Origin: Ariolimax columbianus
Lineage: Eukaryota; Mollusca; Gastropoda; Stylommatophora; Arionidae
Assembly: GCA_036924085.1 (NCBI GenBank)
Contig: JAVGWX010000013.1
Coordinates: 44,009,175-44,073,174, forward strand
Direction: 5' to 3'
DNA: 64,000 nt
Under the pieces are notes generated by a model. It saw only the letters and a list, made by a program, of their open reading frames with translations, ran no database searches and was not told the origin of the DNA. Below, piece after piece: positions 46,301 to 50,694 of this stretch; within the stretch, counting starts at the first letter, position 1, and every line of letters starts with the position of its first letter. A program made the position numbers and the translations under genes.

Positions 46301-47018
46301 ACAAATGGCGCCGACGCGCAGTATCTTTGTGGCGAGCGCGGGAAATCATTGTTGTAGGCGCACTGTATCATTGCCGTAGACGCATTCCATTCTTCCTGAT
46401 CCAAGAAAGAGAAATAGAGAATAGTAACACTGCAACCCTACTAGGTGTATCGTAAGAGACAGCTATACAGGGTTTGCGCCCTGGGTAGGCTACTCTTTCC
46501 TGTAGAAACATTAAGCAGCAACAACGTGAACAAAGATAGGCATGAGAATGTTTAATTATCTGGTAAAAAGGCTATGGCAAAGGCCGCTATCCATCGTAGA
46601 CGATAATGGCATCATTTATTTTGCTAGCGCTATTTTTAGTAAGGATTAACTGCGCTACTTTGTATCCTCAGTCTCTCGTCTCGTGCCGCCCGACTCCAGT
46701 GGCAAGTCAAGGACAAGGAGACTAGGGGGCGACTACGAGATGCAGAGGACTCCGTATCAAGCACCCGTGAAAAAGACCACGTAGTCCGGAGTCGAACCCA
46801 CACCACCTGATCACGAGGCCGACGGCTTAACCACTTCGCTACGGAATCCCCTGGTACGTATTTATTAAAGACTTAAGCTCCACAGAGAACTGAACAGATT
46901 TTGATTGATTGTATTCATTCTACACGTAACATAAAGACGTCTGCTATTTGGTTAACTTTTGCACCTACCTGTAGCATGTTAGCAAAGACGGATCCATCCG
47001 TGTCCACGAATTCATTGT
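15770..47018 (-). CDS. LRR (ribonuclease-inhibitor type) protein gene, 3' six exons, LRRC74A/B-like
   Basis: Six exons joined in phase give 1076 coding nt: the last two bases of a split codon, 357 residues and a TGA. Visible are consecutive LRRs of about 28 residues beginning LKSLNLSHN, LDTLDISWN, LKKLTLAFN, LQYIDASNN and LETLKIGQN, then a capping strand IKLLDMTDLPIAE and DVKVIHG. About 145 residues of acidic, Ser/Thr/Asn/Gln-rich tail follow. This is the RI-like LRR class, a scaffold for protein binding; arrangement and ending look most like LRRC74A/B, which have no established enzymatic role. The intron phases (1,0,1,0,0,0 entering each exon) match at every junction, and no repeat is missing. 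The start and N-terminal repeats are not in the exons found, so the gene is partial here. Alternatives are another RI-type LRR family such as NLRC3-like; I see no NACHT domain. No frameshift or premature stop is seen, so it is probably functional. Confidence 0.88.
16337..16495. repeat. 20-bp tandem array, about 8 copies, at an intron 3' end
   Basis: The unit catttcaaacatcagtcaca is repeated almost perfectly. On the minus strand it occupies the last intron of the LRR gene from roughly 13 to 170 bases before the acceptor, where the branch point and pyrimidine tract should be. Confidence 0.92.
16745..17480 (-). mobile_element. LINE fragment, RTE-like RT C-terminal third
   Basis: Reads, with frame changes, GMEINAEKTKLM, FKYLGSLISEEGS, a LRSLVLSIFLYACETWT segment, LNVTYKDRVTN and RGRPRKRWVDNIVEWSG. 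This is the post-catalytic thumb and connection region typical of RTE-like and related LINE ORF2 proteins. The palm with YADD is absent, consistent with 5' truncation. Same family as 63545-64000 and 7090-7345. Confidence 0.82.
17855..18000 (+). mobile_element. tRNA-derived SINE-like head
   Basis: ggcctcgaagtaaggtgtcc (A-box-like) followed 30 bases on by gcgtgttcgaatcacgg (B-box-like). It does not fold into a full cloverleaf by eye, so I call a SINE head, not a tRNA gene. Confidence 0.45.
18335..18450 (-). mobile_element. SINE-like fragment, family G
   Basis: Shares gccaaactggacacgag..tgattctaaccgggtgcgttgggattgt with 29425-29560. Read on the minus strand it has a B-box-like ggttagaatcacgc. 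Confidence 0.5.
18480..18725 (-). mobile_element. tRNA-derived SINE, family H
   Basis: The minus strand begins tagcgcagtggttagcgcgatgg (A-box-like), then a B-box-like segment and ttcccagttgaggaggtaatg. A related plus-strand copy is at 45515-45650. Confidence 0.6.
18745..19135. repeat. 39/54-bp compound tandem array
   Basis: Two unit types share agcatagatccagtcat. The short one (39 bp) has cttggaggggtggacaccgt; the long one (54 bp) has a cttgggtgtgaggcacttaaag insert. Both lengths are multiples of three, so frames stay open on both strands without implying a protein. Confidence 0.9.
19303..21213. repeat. 33-bp tandem array, about 58 copies, with 726-bp higher-order repeat
   Basis: The unit is gtagttcagtgttgtttcac + tttctaccgggtt (33 bp). 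Variant positions (ttc/tcc/tca, cac/cgc, acc/agc) are shared between two large blocks: tagtcatgtg at 20161 and 20887, and ccggattgtag at 20321 and 21047, are both exactly 726 bp (22 units) apart. Reading frames of about 700 codons on both strands follow from the 3n period. Confidence 0.95.
21213..21420 (-). mobile_element. LINE RT C-terminal fragment adjoining the 33-bp array
   Basis: Reads VCPHCENATRPH, then GKARGRRRKTWIDSVNET and ATRGERQ, the basic RGRxRKTW signature of LINE ORF2 C-termini. It continues in the same frame into the array (AEIETTLNYNP). Frame continuity suggests the array grew from this LINE's 3' end. Confidence 0.65.
21850..22445. repeat. 29-bp tandem array A, about 20 copies
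   Basis: The unit is ataatattcgtgtggaccca + catagaaaa. Units near 22200-22440 are nearly identical while those near 21900-22100 are more varied. Confidence 0.93.
22445..22748. repeat. 29-bp tandem array B, about 10 copies
   Basis: The unit is ttagcaaaatgaaagatttg + tggattaag. It has the same period as array A and abuts it without a gap; aaaat..a.att..gtgga is recognisable in both. Confidence 0.92.
22890..23335 (+). mobile_element. LINE 3' end, RTE-like
   Basis: Contains RLGWLGTICDM, then near 23170 AENRVQWRDMLRQPYN in another frame, followed by a partly duplicated tail (agggtcaaatgaagagacat, ccagacaaccttacaac). It is the same LINE family whose tail is expanded at 42305-43650. Confidence 0.7.
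23365..23600 (-). mobile_element. LINE ORF2 C-terminal fragment
   Basis: A short frame with STRTGVFVSIVHLTVM and MPVKHLLDNCPSHWNFEKY resembles the TVKHLLxxCPxY segment after RNase H in CR1/Jockey-like elements. Truncated at both ends. Confidence 0.45.
23622..24968. repeat. 22-bp tandem array, about 60 copies
   Basis: The unit is gtgaatgaggtgacagcagc + ca. There is a local sub-duplication: two stretches sharing gacaacagctagtgaatgag/gtgacagccagtgaatgag lie near 24055-24120 and 24185-24245. Minus-strand ORFs (PHSLAAVTSFTGCCHLIHW) are read-through of the array. Confidence 0.95.
25052..25147 (-). CDS. LRR gene, exon encoding the penultimate LRR
   Basis: 96 bp bounded by acceptor aattctacag and donor gtaaat, phase 0 at both ends. 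It encodes IGQNLVSFRAAGVLMKAVLF then NENSRIKLLDMT. The first residues complete LETLK from the upstream exon, and LLDMT is completed by DLPIAE of the last exon. It lies in unique sequence between the 22-bp array and a mariner foldback. The ORF is too short for ordinary ORF finding. Confidence 0.87.
25247..25722. mobile_element. Mariner-derived foldback (inverted 5' ends)
   Basis: Left arm 25247-25441 and right arm 25517-25722 are inverted copies of the same mariner 5' region (gtgttcaaatgaaacc, gtttgcaaaattt, gcagaccgttgaaaacatgg). The right arm, read on the minus strand, begins the transposase MAGVIWNPSRVDQREVVRFL and continues about 15 residues. The same N-terminus occurs at 53325. No catalytic domain lies between the arms. 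Confidence 0.75.
25725..26060. other. No gene seen
   Basis: AT-rich at first, then a short open frame at 25922-26060 without recognisable motif. Confidence 0.4.
26065..26395 (+). mobile_element. SINE-D copy
   Basis: Family words gttgttgttgtttaatgc, tttactcttttgtgccccctg, gagcgtgctgatgaaagtgg and actacggggatcac are present, as is the actgacaagacttcctgg end. Confidence 0.7.
26585..26725. repeat. Dispersed repeat, family I
   Basis: Paired with 57775-57910: gggtatggtcagataccgca, the ttgcgactaatatg/ttacgaccaatatg block, tcaggg-caac, gaactag-agatcatagaag. Unclassified. Confidence 0.6.
27300..28960 (-). mobile_element. LINE reverse transcriptase, decayed, split by a nested LINE
   Basis: On the minus strand the upstream half (28960-28459) shows NESLDTVDR and LNELLFADDPEIIAAPEKQL, the latter containing the catalytic (F)ADD box, then KINTEKFRSYG. 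The downstream half (27878-27300) continues the post-palm region (NIIS...SDTEIQNI). The intervening 27888-28449 is a separate LINE insertion. Many stops: inactive. Confidence 0.7.
27888..28449 (-). mobile_element. LINE-A 3' end (RNase H C-terminal part), inserted
   Basis: Read in two frames: RIPAHCSIPGNEESDRLARE (last RNase H motif with the catalytic Asp of ESDRLA), then HTENDAYHQLSRRDQVI, LRTGHNRLICYLYNKFKMG, CACGTAPMKVEHILQSCPLY. It ends in a TTC-rich ((GAA)n on minus) tail at 27888-27903. A 9-bp direct repeat tatttttgt flanks it (27879-27887 and 28450-28458), as expected of a target-site duplication. Confidence 0.82.
28965..29400. other. No gene seen
   Basis: Unassigned; includes a C-rich stretch near 29060-29090. 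No ORF with motifs. Confidence 0.4.
29415..29570 (-). mobile_element. SINE-like fragment, family G
   Basis: Matches 18335-18450 (gtcaaactggacacgag, tattgggattgt). Both begin near an A-rich run on the plus strand (gaaaaaaaaa). Confidence 0.5.
29640..30230. other. Unassigned; possible LINE trace
   Basis: A plus-strand frame near 29740-29860 (STKENRGKQRKSWDKV) faintly recalls LINE RGxQRKSW tails, but nothing around it confirms this. The rest is unassigned. Confidence 0.3.
30235..30400 (+). mobile_element. SINE-like element, family J
   Basis: Near-identical to 40760-40905: cgcacacatgcatccaagca, ctggtttaggcgtcctgata, tcgcccaatggactacggtc, then gaggcaaacatctaagc and an A-rich tail of about 15 A. 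The poly(A)-like end and strong identity suggest a young retroposed family. Confidence 0.65.
30840..31946 (-). CDS. RNase H domain ORF of a LINE-A retrotransposon
   Basis: A 368-codon open frame. Type I RNase H residues are all visible: Asp72 (HAYTDGS), Glu112 (FRAEAES), Asp138 (LLTDAFA) and Asp191 (GNEEADRLA). Then follow an LRTDHNRLRYHLFNKLKIG segment and a cysteine-rich DECPCGTGKMTTEHLLQNCP tail. In autonomous elements this activity removes the RNA strand during target-primed reverse transcription. The true ORF2 end is probably near the (GAA)n tail at 30938; the last 30 or so residues are tail and flank read-through. The start methionine is simply the first in the surviving frame. A remnant of a larger polyprotein, not a host gene. 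Confidence 0.8.
   Translation of the reverse strand: MHEDPINALTTPKPIPTVRKPTWMQHIFPEVVENIPGIGNKNCQTEKERRDTTLSYITENYPSMDWTHAYTDGSVTNTTQNGKAGAFLNLQNGRKITLSFATGKYTSNFRAEAESLKAAMEEMVTGKRNESHIVLLTDAFAVVTALKCQKNTELNDLRAVLCQLCQQSAPKRVVVQWVPSHCNIQGNEEADRLAKEGAKLPQPDTSMTYEESKRLIRARYMTKWETEHTGYTKNDAYYQLNRREQVVVFRLRTDHNRLRYHLFNKLKIGGTDECPCGTGKMTTEHLLQNCPTYEDKREQMWPSPVATLDKFYGSGDSLRMTAACFEKIMVAVGLRTMKKKKKKAYLLYNTHIRKMSSEITSTIQYISS
30840..32235 (-). mobile_element. LINE-A copy, 5'-truncated, with intact RNase H region
   Basis: Upstream of the long ORF the minus strand gives RT-thumb text (MTDRRDCRAQQQLEKLRRLT, DHPMH) before the frame breaks. The long ORF then carries RNase H and the zinc-knuckle tail. The coding end meets (GAA)n at 30919-30938. 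This is the best preserved of four LINE-A copies (others at 27888, 52320, 56196). Confidence 0.85.
32325..32960 (+). mobile_element. SINE-C copy with tandemly expanded head
   Basis: The normal SINE-C body is at 32655-32900 (ggcagactggctaaggagaagg, atcgcagtcaagctgtaaac, gagtttgagaacgaatgacg). The head unit agctgactgctagcgtcagg + gccagagaccca (about 33 bp) is repeated about nine times at 32345-32650; other SINE-C copies have one or two. Confidence 0.8.
32345..32655. repeat. 33-bp array inside SINE-C head, about 9 copies
   Basis: The gctagcgtcagg word recurs at about 27-33 bp spacing with gcgaccc/gagaccc variants. Confidence 0.85.
32908..33126. repeat. (GAA)n-rich tail
   Basis: An interrupted GAA/GAG/GACGAA tract extends the SINE-C 3' tail. 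Poly-Glu and poly-Ser ORFs here are artefacts. It ends about 75 bp from the LRR exon at 33201. Confidence 0.9.
33201..33407 (-). CDS. LRR gene, exon with two leucine-rich repeats
   Basis: 207 bp, phase 0-0, between acceptor ttttttctcatag and donor gtgaaa. It encodes DNIGLKKLTLAFNAFNRG, a spacer CKRPIDALGLAISGNSS, then LQYIDASNNRLGDLDLFKVA and KSLKENENLETLK. One full RI-type repeat is slightly extended (32 residues) by the CKRP insertion. It joins EGVK of the upstream exon and IGQN of the downstream exon without a break in LRR spacing. Confidence 0.9.
33505..34450. repeat. 46-bp tandem array, about 20 copies
   Basis: The unit is gttcaggtgaaatatattga + gcaaggtgggagtgaagagtagccag. Its core resembles the SINE-D tail (gtcaggcgaaatatactgga at 5893), suggesting descent from it. 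It lies in the LRR intron next to the 33201-33407 exon. Confidence 0.93.
34455..34500. repeat. (GATGAC)n microsatellite
   Basis: GAT/GAC triplet tract. Confidence 0.85.
34628..34815. repeat. Poly-G tract followed by 50-bp array, 3 copies
   Basis: A G-rich run (34628-34651), then acatcttatgagtatctttg at 34661, 34711 and 34761, i.e. a 50-bp period. Confidence 0.85.
34820..35250. other. No gene seen
   Basis: Unassigned; a short CA run lies near 34832. Confidence 0.4.
35255..35535 (-). mobile_element. SINE-B copy, tRNA-derived
   Basis: The minus strand begins ttccgtggcgaagtggttaa (A-box-like), followed by gccgtcggcctcgag and gtgtgggttcgactcc (B box), then a body shared with 46570-46855 (ggcaagtcaaagacaag, ctatttttagcaaggattaa). 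The head resembles class II (Leu/Ser-type) tRNAs. Confidence 0.8.
35800..36470. repeat. 18-bp tandem array, about 37 copies
   Basis: The unit is attgattgtagcttgagt with tag/tgg/gat variants arranged in recurrent short patterns. The period 18 = 3 x 6 keeps frames open on both strands (TINTQA / SIDCSL), without evidence of a protein. Confidence 0.95.
36770..36985 (-). mobile_element. Possible LINE 3' fragment
   Basis: Starts aaggtcgttggggcacc like the 3' ends at 63565 and 16777 (VPQRP on the minus strand); the rest does not match clearly. Confidence 0.35.
36990..37265. repeat. Dispersed repeat, family F
   Basis: Second copy of the element at 10300-10620; the best-conserved part is cacgtttccgtgaacacaag followed by tgtaagtcgtcgactagtgt. 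Confidence 0.6.
37420..37862 (+). mobile_element. SINE-D copy with tandem tail
   Basis: Head gttgttgtttcgaatgccca to tail agacgtttgtcttcctcccc. Between 37700 and 37830 the tail unit ctgaccagtatattttgcct + gaccctgactaacatgt is present about 3.5 times instead of once. Confidence 0.75.
38139..38224 (-). CDS. LRR gene, exon encoding one repeat
   Basis: 86 bp between acceptor gtttgtattaag and donor gtgaga. It enters in phase 1 (bases GT complete a Ser codon begun by the upstream exon's final A) and ends in phase 0. It encodes QNENLDTLDISWNQFREGGA then AKLLEGVK, a textbook RI-type LRR. The upstream exon (82 bp) plus this one (86 bp) total 168 = two 84-bp LRR units. Confidence 0.9.
38230..38660. 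other. No gene seen (LRR intron)
   Basis: Unassigned intron sequence. Confidence 0.4.
38670..39760 (-). mobile_element. LINE-C ORF2 C-terminal third (Jockey-like)
   Basis: Minus-strand reading with a few frame changes: VKLDRTLSFITRRQETKGKI, DARNNIIRKLTSTTWATQS, SSVLRTSALAL, a LKLTPIEK...IGIAPP segment, VNRRIRNKVKLTNE, then near the end WKSLNRFRTGVSRCKRNMER and CGYTDDDT. These are the thumb and C-terminus of a Jockey/RTE-related LINE lacking RNase H. The catalytic palm is absent, consistent with 5' truncation. Confidence 0.8.
39785..40135 (-). mobile_element. SINE-D copy
   Basis: The plus strand runs from the family tail (agacgctagtccagtcaggc) to the head (atgggtattaaacaacaaca). It abuts LINE-C. 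Confidence 0.7.
40251..40632. repeat. 63-bp tandem array, 6 copies
   Basis: The unit is gtatgctatttgtcaatgac + agaagcaacaagtaatgaga + gttttacctctggactcttc + cag. The period of 63 keeps a plus-strand frame open (MTEATSNESFTSGLFQV). Each unit boundary reads cttccag/gtatg, resembling an acceptor and a donor back to back. Confidence 0.92.
40760..40908 (+). mobile_element. SINE-like element, family J
   Basis: Second copy of 30235-30400, over 90% identical by eye across about 130 bp, ending in caacaacaacaac rather than poly-A. Confidence 0.65.
41240..41640 (-). mobile_element. Possible LINE-C-related fragment
   Basis: The aagtagacatacca..ttc...gacaggacaatcttcaatgcacatttatcc stretch parallels 39538-39680 (agtagatatacaaagacctg, tatcttcaaggcacatatct). 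Weak. Confidence 0.35.
41925..43692 (+). mobile_element. LINE RT C-terminus with an internal 1.3-kb minisatellite
   Basis: Starts with LYGSETWTLA (stop) SDSRLEAFEMRCYRRMEKVS, then WLSRNMRHDSLLQKIQG, RGRLGLTF and ENKVKWRDRIR: the thumb to C-terminus of an RTE-like LINE. At the segment gtgaaatggagagacaggat the element enters the 42305-43650 array. It exits as gcggagacaagttcagacaa, ccttataaccagtctttggac and a (CAT)n tail, the normal 3' end seen at 23185-23245. Confidence 0.8.
42305..43650. repeat. 36/39-bp tandem array, about 33 copies, inside a LINE
   Basis: The unit is gataaccagaggatagggtc + aaatggagagacaaga(tta). There are multi-unit duplications: the block with ataacaagaggatagtatca recurs at about 42555, 42630, 42820 and 43010. 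Confidence 0.93.
43692..44230 (-). mobile_element. LINE RT C-terminus, left arm of an inverted pair
   Basis: Reads LNGMQNVCRNTKKYLEFKIL, RACVLPVAMYGNETWTITRI, then a frame change to LRFSGHIKRHDRLEKAVLEG, GRRCTGRPRRRWTQEIKDTL and EQASRLTADRDSYRKEVMRV. RTE-like ORF2 C-terminus, 5' truncated. Its 5' edge faces that of the plus-strand copy at 44275. Confidence 0.8.
44275..44695 (+). mobile_element. LINE RT C-terminus, right arm of an inverted pair
   Basis: Plus-strand copy of the same segment (IKIIRTWVFLVTMYGCESWT, then gaggccgaccaagacgtaga, tggacacaagagatcaagg). A 57-bp segment (caccctaaacatg...) is duplicated at 44518-44630. Ends in an (ATG)n tract. Confidence 0.75.
44683..44742. repeat. (ATG)n microsatellite next to an LRR splice donor
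   Basis: ATG/GAT triplets, 25-80 bp downstream of the donor of exon 44765-44846 in minus sense. Confidence 0.9.
44765..44846 (-). CDS. LRR gene, exon encoding one repeat
   Basis: 82 bp after acceptor ttatgtccacag, entering in phase 0 and leaving in phase 1. It encodes VNKTLKSLNLSHNKMGHLAG then KCLGDAL plus the first base of a Ser codon. The donor is gtactg rather than a gtragt-type site, so the 3' boundary rests on the exact phase fit with the exon at 38224 (A + GT = Ser, then QNENLDTLD). Reading past it enters a stop within LINE and microsatellite sequence. Confidence 0.85.
44900..45200. other. No gene seen (LRR intron)
   Basis: Unassigned. Confidence 0.4.
45205..45450 (-). mobile_element. 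LINE-C 3' fragment
   Basis: Contains aacaccagttcggagtctat followed by ttagtgacttcc and gatcatcaagtggtctgagtc, matching 38800-38920. Confidence 0.55.
45515..45655 (+). mobile_element. SINE family H copy
   Basis: gtggaacgcagcggttagcg (A-box-like) and ttcccagttgaggtggaaatg match the minus strand of 18480-18725. Confidence 0.55.
45661..45900 (+). mobile_element. SINE-A copy, tRNA-derived
   Basis: Head gatggcgtgggctagtggtt, B box gctgggttcgatcccgatg, body ggaagcaaacccttagaaaa, A-rich 3' end at 45880-45900. Confidence 0.78.
45903..46168 (-). mobile_element. SINE-D copy
   Basis: Family tail tgttagtcagtgtcaggcaa is duplicated at the start, and the head is cttttagcaacaacaacaa. It abuts the SINE-A copy. 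Confidence 0.65.
46170..46568. other. No gene seen (LRR intron)
   Basis: Unassigned; CpG-bearing stretch at 46300-46390. Confidence 0.4.
46570..46855 (-). mobile_element. SINE-B copy, tRNA-derived
   Basis: Second copy of 35255-35535; the minus strand begins ttccgtagcgaagtggttaa with B box gtgtgggttcgactcc. Confidence 0.8.
46969..47018 (-). CDS. LRR gene, most 5' exon found
   Basis: 50 bp between acceptor ttctcgccaacag and a good donor gtaggt. It enters in phase 1 (AC completes a codon) and ends in phase 0, encoding NEFVDTDGSVFANMLQ. It joins VNKTLKSLNLSHN of the next exon to give the second half of an LRR followed by the next strand. The exon before it must end in phase 1 inside an LRR; I did not find it up to 64000. 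Confidence 0.8.
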
Positions 47019-47319
47019 CTGTTGGCGAGAAACGTTATAAATGTCATTATCGCGTGTAAGTCCTGGGAAATCTTAAAAGCAACAACAAAATATGATCCAG
47101 GCTTGCTATCTGATGGTGTTGGGGAAAGCTACTTAGAAGTTTCTGCATGGGACTAGCAATTTCATCATTGAAAATAGTGTTCTGTTAGCATAATAGGTAC
47201 TAGACTAGATCATTAGCCCATACAGGCTCCCTGCAAATGGGTCAACATCTGTGGTGGTGGCGTCATGTCTTCGTGAAATAATATATATTTTCTTGTTTGC
47301 ATGCTGCAATGATTCAACT

Positions 47320-47562
47320 AGATATACATACACACACACACACACACACACACAGATAGAGACAGACAGACACACACACAGACGCACACACAGACACACA
47401 TACATACACACATGCATACACTTACATATACACACACATACCTACACATACATACACATACATACACATATATACACACATACACACACATATACACACA
47501 CACATATACACACACATATATACACGCTACACACACACACACACACAACGAGAGGTCTTTAA
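47320..47562. repeat. (CA)n / (ATACAC)n microsatellite
   Basis: About 240 bp of CA dinucleotides mixed with TACACA and CATATA variants. ORFs rich in Cys/Val or Thr/His are artefacts. Confidence 0.95.
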
Positions 47563-47779
47563 ATGAAAACCATAACAGTGGAATAGAAATGAGAAAAAGC
47601 ACGCCTTTTGATTGTAACTTTTAAATATCGTTGCTTCAGGTTGTTAAGAATGTCAATATGGATACAAAAACCTGCAAACGAGGTAGATTTGAATGCTGTT
47701 CTATCCGTAAAGACCAGGGCTGCCGATTTTGGTTAGCTAGATACTGTCTCTAAGGCACATGTCCTCGTGATATTAGGTG

Positions 47780-49870
47780 TAGTCTCCTTGATGGCTGCCT
47801 CTTCTGTCAGGTGTGTTTTTATGGCTGGCAAACAATATTATCCAAAGAGGGTGGTTCTAAAATCCTATTTTCCATTTCTCTCTCCTCTTGTAGATGGTAA
47901 ATATGGCTTTCCTCTTCTGCTACATCCAGTGTGGATAATTGCTTTATTCTTCTCTTTAGCTTCCAAGTGTCTTTTTGTACCCTATTTGGATGGTCATTTT
48001 CGTGATTCAGTTCCCCCTTTCTCCTGGTATCAAGCGATTCCAAGTTGGCCTCTTATCTCGCATGCCGCTGTAGGTGTTGATCTCATTCCCCTACAAATTA
48101 GTCTGAGAGCTTGAATCTGCACCCGATAAATAGATGAGATGTTATTTATACTCACAGTGGTCTGTATGGGAAGGCTGTAGTCCATCACCGTCGTACACAA
48201 CCAAGGTATAGTTGCCGAGGGGTTCGTTTATCAGCTCCCCAATTTATACTAGTAAGTTTTTTGATTAAGTTCAAACGCTTGGTTGCTTTACTTCTAACAT
48301 TGCAGATGTGGCTGCCAAATTTTCCAGCCACCAAAATAATATGTTGTTTACCATTCTTTCAACCACTTTACCTAAACGTAAGGTGAGCCATACAGGTCTA
48401 TAGCTTCCAGGTGTTCCTAGTTGTTTCCCTTTCTTCAGTGTGGGTTTGATAGTTGCTAATAACCATATTAAGGACAACTGTCCTTCGTCCCATGTTCTGT
48501 TGATAAACCATAAAAGTACCTCTTTGGTCCTAATTTACTTATCATCTCATTTTTAACTTTATTTGTTTCCAGTTTCCTCACTGTTATGCTCAGTTCTTGT
48601 GAAGTGAAGTGGCTTGGCTTCGTTCGTTCTCAATCTCCTGCTACCAAACACTGAAAGGGCTTAGGTAGCAGAATGTAGTCCAGAGAGCGGAATGCGTTGT
48701 GTCGTAGTTTACAGCTTGACTGCGATATTTGCACTTTTCGGTCCAACACATCCGACTTCAGCAAAGCATTTTTTTAGTATCGGGTTAGCATTCCCTCTTC
48801 GATCCTTTCTCCTTAGCCAGTCTGCTATGCTGCAGCCTGTTATCCAGGGTCACCGCGTGAAGGTGTAGAAGGGTCTTGGCAACTCTGGTTCGTTGACCCT
48901 GACGCTAGCAGTCAGCTATGTGTTTCCTGACCACTGCAGCTCATGCCCTGCTCAGCATCTTGATCCTAGTGAAGTGAAGTGATTTTTTTTAAAAGTGGCT
49001 ATATATGTGTATTCGATGTTAAAGGAGTCCTTCAAAAGTGCTTTATCTAGCAGTTTTCTTGGTTGCGCTTTATTTACTCTAGTGTGAAATGAGTTAAAGA
49101 TCTCAGCTTTCTTGGTGTTTGATACTATTTCGTCCCGAGATTCTCTGGTCAGGGGTTATTGGGATTGACTTTCTCTTGTTCCCTTCAAGGCTGCTCAGTA
49201 ATCTCCATGCCTTGTTCCCTTCTCTTTTTAGATCCAGCTTGCTACAATTGTTTAACCAAGTCTCCCTCTTGCTTTGTTTGCTGTTTCATGTATTGTACTC
49301 TGTTTTATTTAGGGTATTTTGAGATTTTTCTACCTTCTTCCTGGTCTCTCTCTTCTGACGGCTGCCTCCAGCTCTTGGTTCCAGTACGGTTTGTATTCCT
49401 GTACGTGCCATGTGAGATACATTTCCTTGCAGCTGTTGAGATGGTGGCACATTTATGTTTGAAAGTTTTATTGATGTCATCAGTCTTACTAATTTGGCTA
49501 AACCCAGCATCAGTTTCCCGGCTATAACGGTCCAAGTTGGCCGTTCTGAAATTCCATGATGGTTTTCTCCGAACCATCGTATCCATCTGCAGTGTTTCAA
49601 TAATTGTTAGGATAGGACGGTGGTCGCTTCCAACATGTTCAAGACTTTAGTGGTAGTGTTATCTACGAAGTCAGCCGATACAAGTGTCTGATCGGGCCGG
49701 CTGGTGGTACCGCGCACACTGGACAAAAAAGTTGGCGGGGTTTCCATACTCTGGAGCATTGTAAGGTTAATACTATTACACAGCTCTTCAATCTCCAGGC
49801 CTCTATTATTAAACTGGCGGTGTCCAAGATTTGGTAAATGGGCGTTGGCATTTCCCACCAACACTTTTTT
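47780..49870 (-). mobile_element. LINE with endonuclease and RT traces, internally deleted, hit by SINE-C
   Basis: Minus-strand order from 49864: NAHLPNLGHRQFNNRG (canonical GDFNAHxxxWG endonuclease box, with GN in place of GD) to RPDQTLVSADF. Then a linker (TKSWRQPSEERDQEE) and NSFHTRVNKAQPRKLLDKAL. RT start: TIKPTLKKGKQLGTPGSYRP and LGKVVERMVNN. The palm with YADD is missing: the text jumps to TTVMDYSLPIQT and ALRLICRGMRSTPTAACEI. It is a Jockey-like APE-type LINE. A SINE-C sits at 48612-48968. Confidence 0.8.
48612..48968 (-). mobile_element. SINE-C copy with 13-bp target-site duplication
   Basis: gtgaagtgaagtg occurs exactly at 48599-48611 and 48969-48981, flanking a 357-bp element. This fixes the family's ends: head aggatcaagatgctgagcag, tail gagattgagaacgaacgaag. 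It interrupts a LINE between linker and RT. Confidence 0.85.
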
Positions 49871-49941
49871 ACAATTAGGCTCAGTTTCAATTTAGACACG
49901 TTTTGGAGGTTGGATGACAGTAAATATACGCTCGCACGCAC

Positions 49942-50240
49942 GCAGAGACACACATTCACCAAGAGACGATCAATTTCAGGGAGACACCCATACACAAAGA
50001 GACGATCAATTTCAGGGAGACACCCATACACAAAGAGACGATCTATTTCAGGGAGACACCCATACACAAAGAGACGATCTATTTCAGGGAGACACCCAGA
50101 CACACAGAGACGATCTATTTCAGGGAGACACCCAGACACAAAGAGACGATCTATTTCAGGGAGACACCCAGACACAAAGAGACGATCTATTTCAGGGAGA
50201 CACACAGACACAAAGAGACGATATAATTCAGGGAGACGAT
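49942..50240. repeat. 36-bp tandem array, about 8 copies
   Basis: The unit is gacacccatacacaaagaga + cgatcaatttcaggga with atc/atct and ata/aga variants. It lies between two LINE fragments of the same strand. Confidence 0.92.
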
Positions 50241-50244
50241 TCCA

Positions 50245-50690
50245 TCACGCCAGTTGGCTGCACGTGTGCGTCCTCCATATTAGCAGGAATAAATGATCGA
50301 TGGGAGAGCAGATCGGGTCGATGGTGTGTTTCAACAGCTCCAGTGGGATGTGATCCGTGTCTGCCGCCCGTCTATCTCTGAGTTTCCGAACAGCAGCAAG
50401 GAATTCAGCTAATGTAACAGGGTCGATGTTGGTTTCCGTATCTGGCGGAGGATCCAGAGGTTCAGCAAACAAATTGGGACATATCGCTGCCTGTGGGTCG
50501 TTCAGAGCATACGTGTAGTGCTCCATCCACATGTTCGTTACTTCCTCGTATGACGACCACAAGGAGCCGTCGGACATTGATGAACTCTGTTTGTTTTTTT
50601 CTCGTGCTGCTTGCCTCTAGGGCCGGGGAGTCTGATAGCCTGAAAGGCGGGTCAGACGTCATGAGATCTGAGACCAGCTTCGACCTCATC
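50245..50690 (-). mobile_element. LINE RT N-terminal fragment, RTE-like
   Basis: Reads SDGSLWSSYEEVTNMWMEHY, TYALNDPQ, then NIDPVTLAEFLAAVRKLRDR and DTDHIPLELLKH, the region before the RT palm (WxEHFxxLLN ... A(A)xxDxIPxELLK). Truncated downstream. Confidence 0.75.
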
Positions 50691-50694
50691 AGCT

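Noticed and set aside
46780..46850. tRNA gene candidates (also at 2690, 17880, 35480, 45680)
   Set aside because: A and B boxes are present, but the cloverleaf is not closed and the same body follows each head at several loci, so these are SINE heads.
47205..47602. Cys/Val-rich and Thr/His-rich ORFs
   Set aside because: They come from a CA-rich microsatellite.
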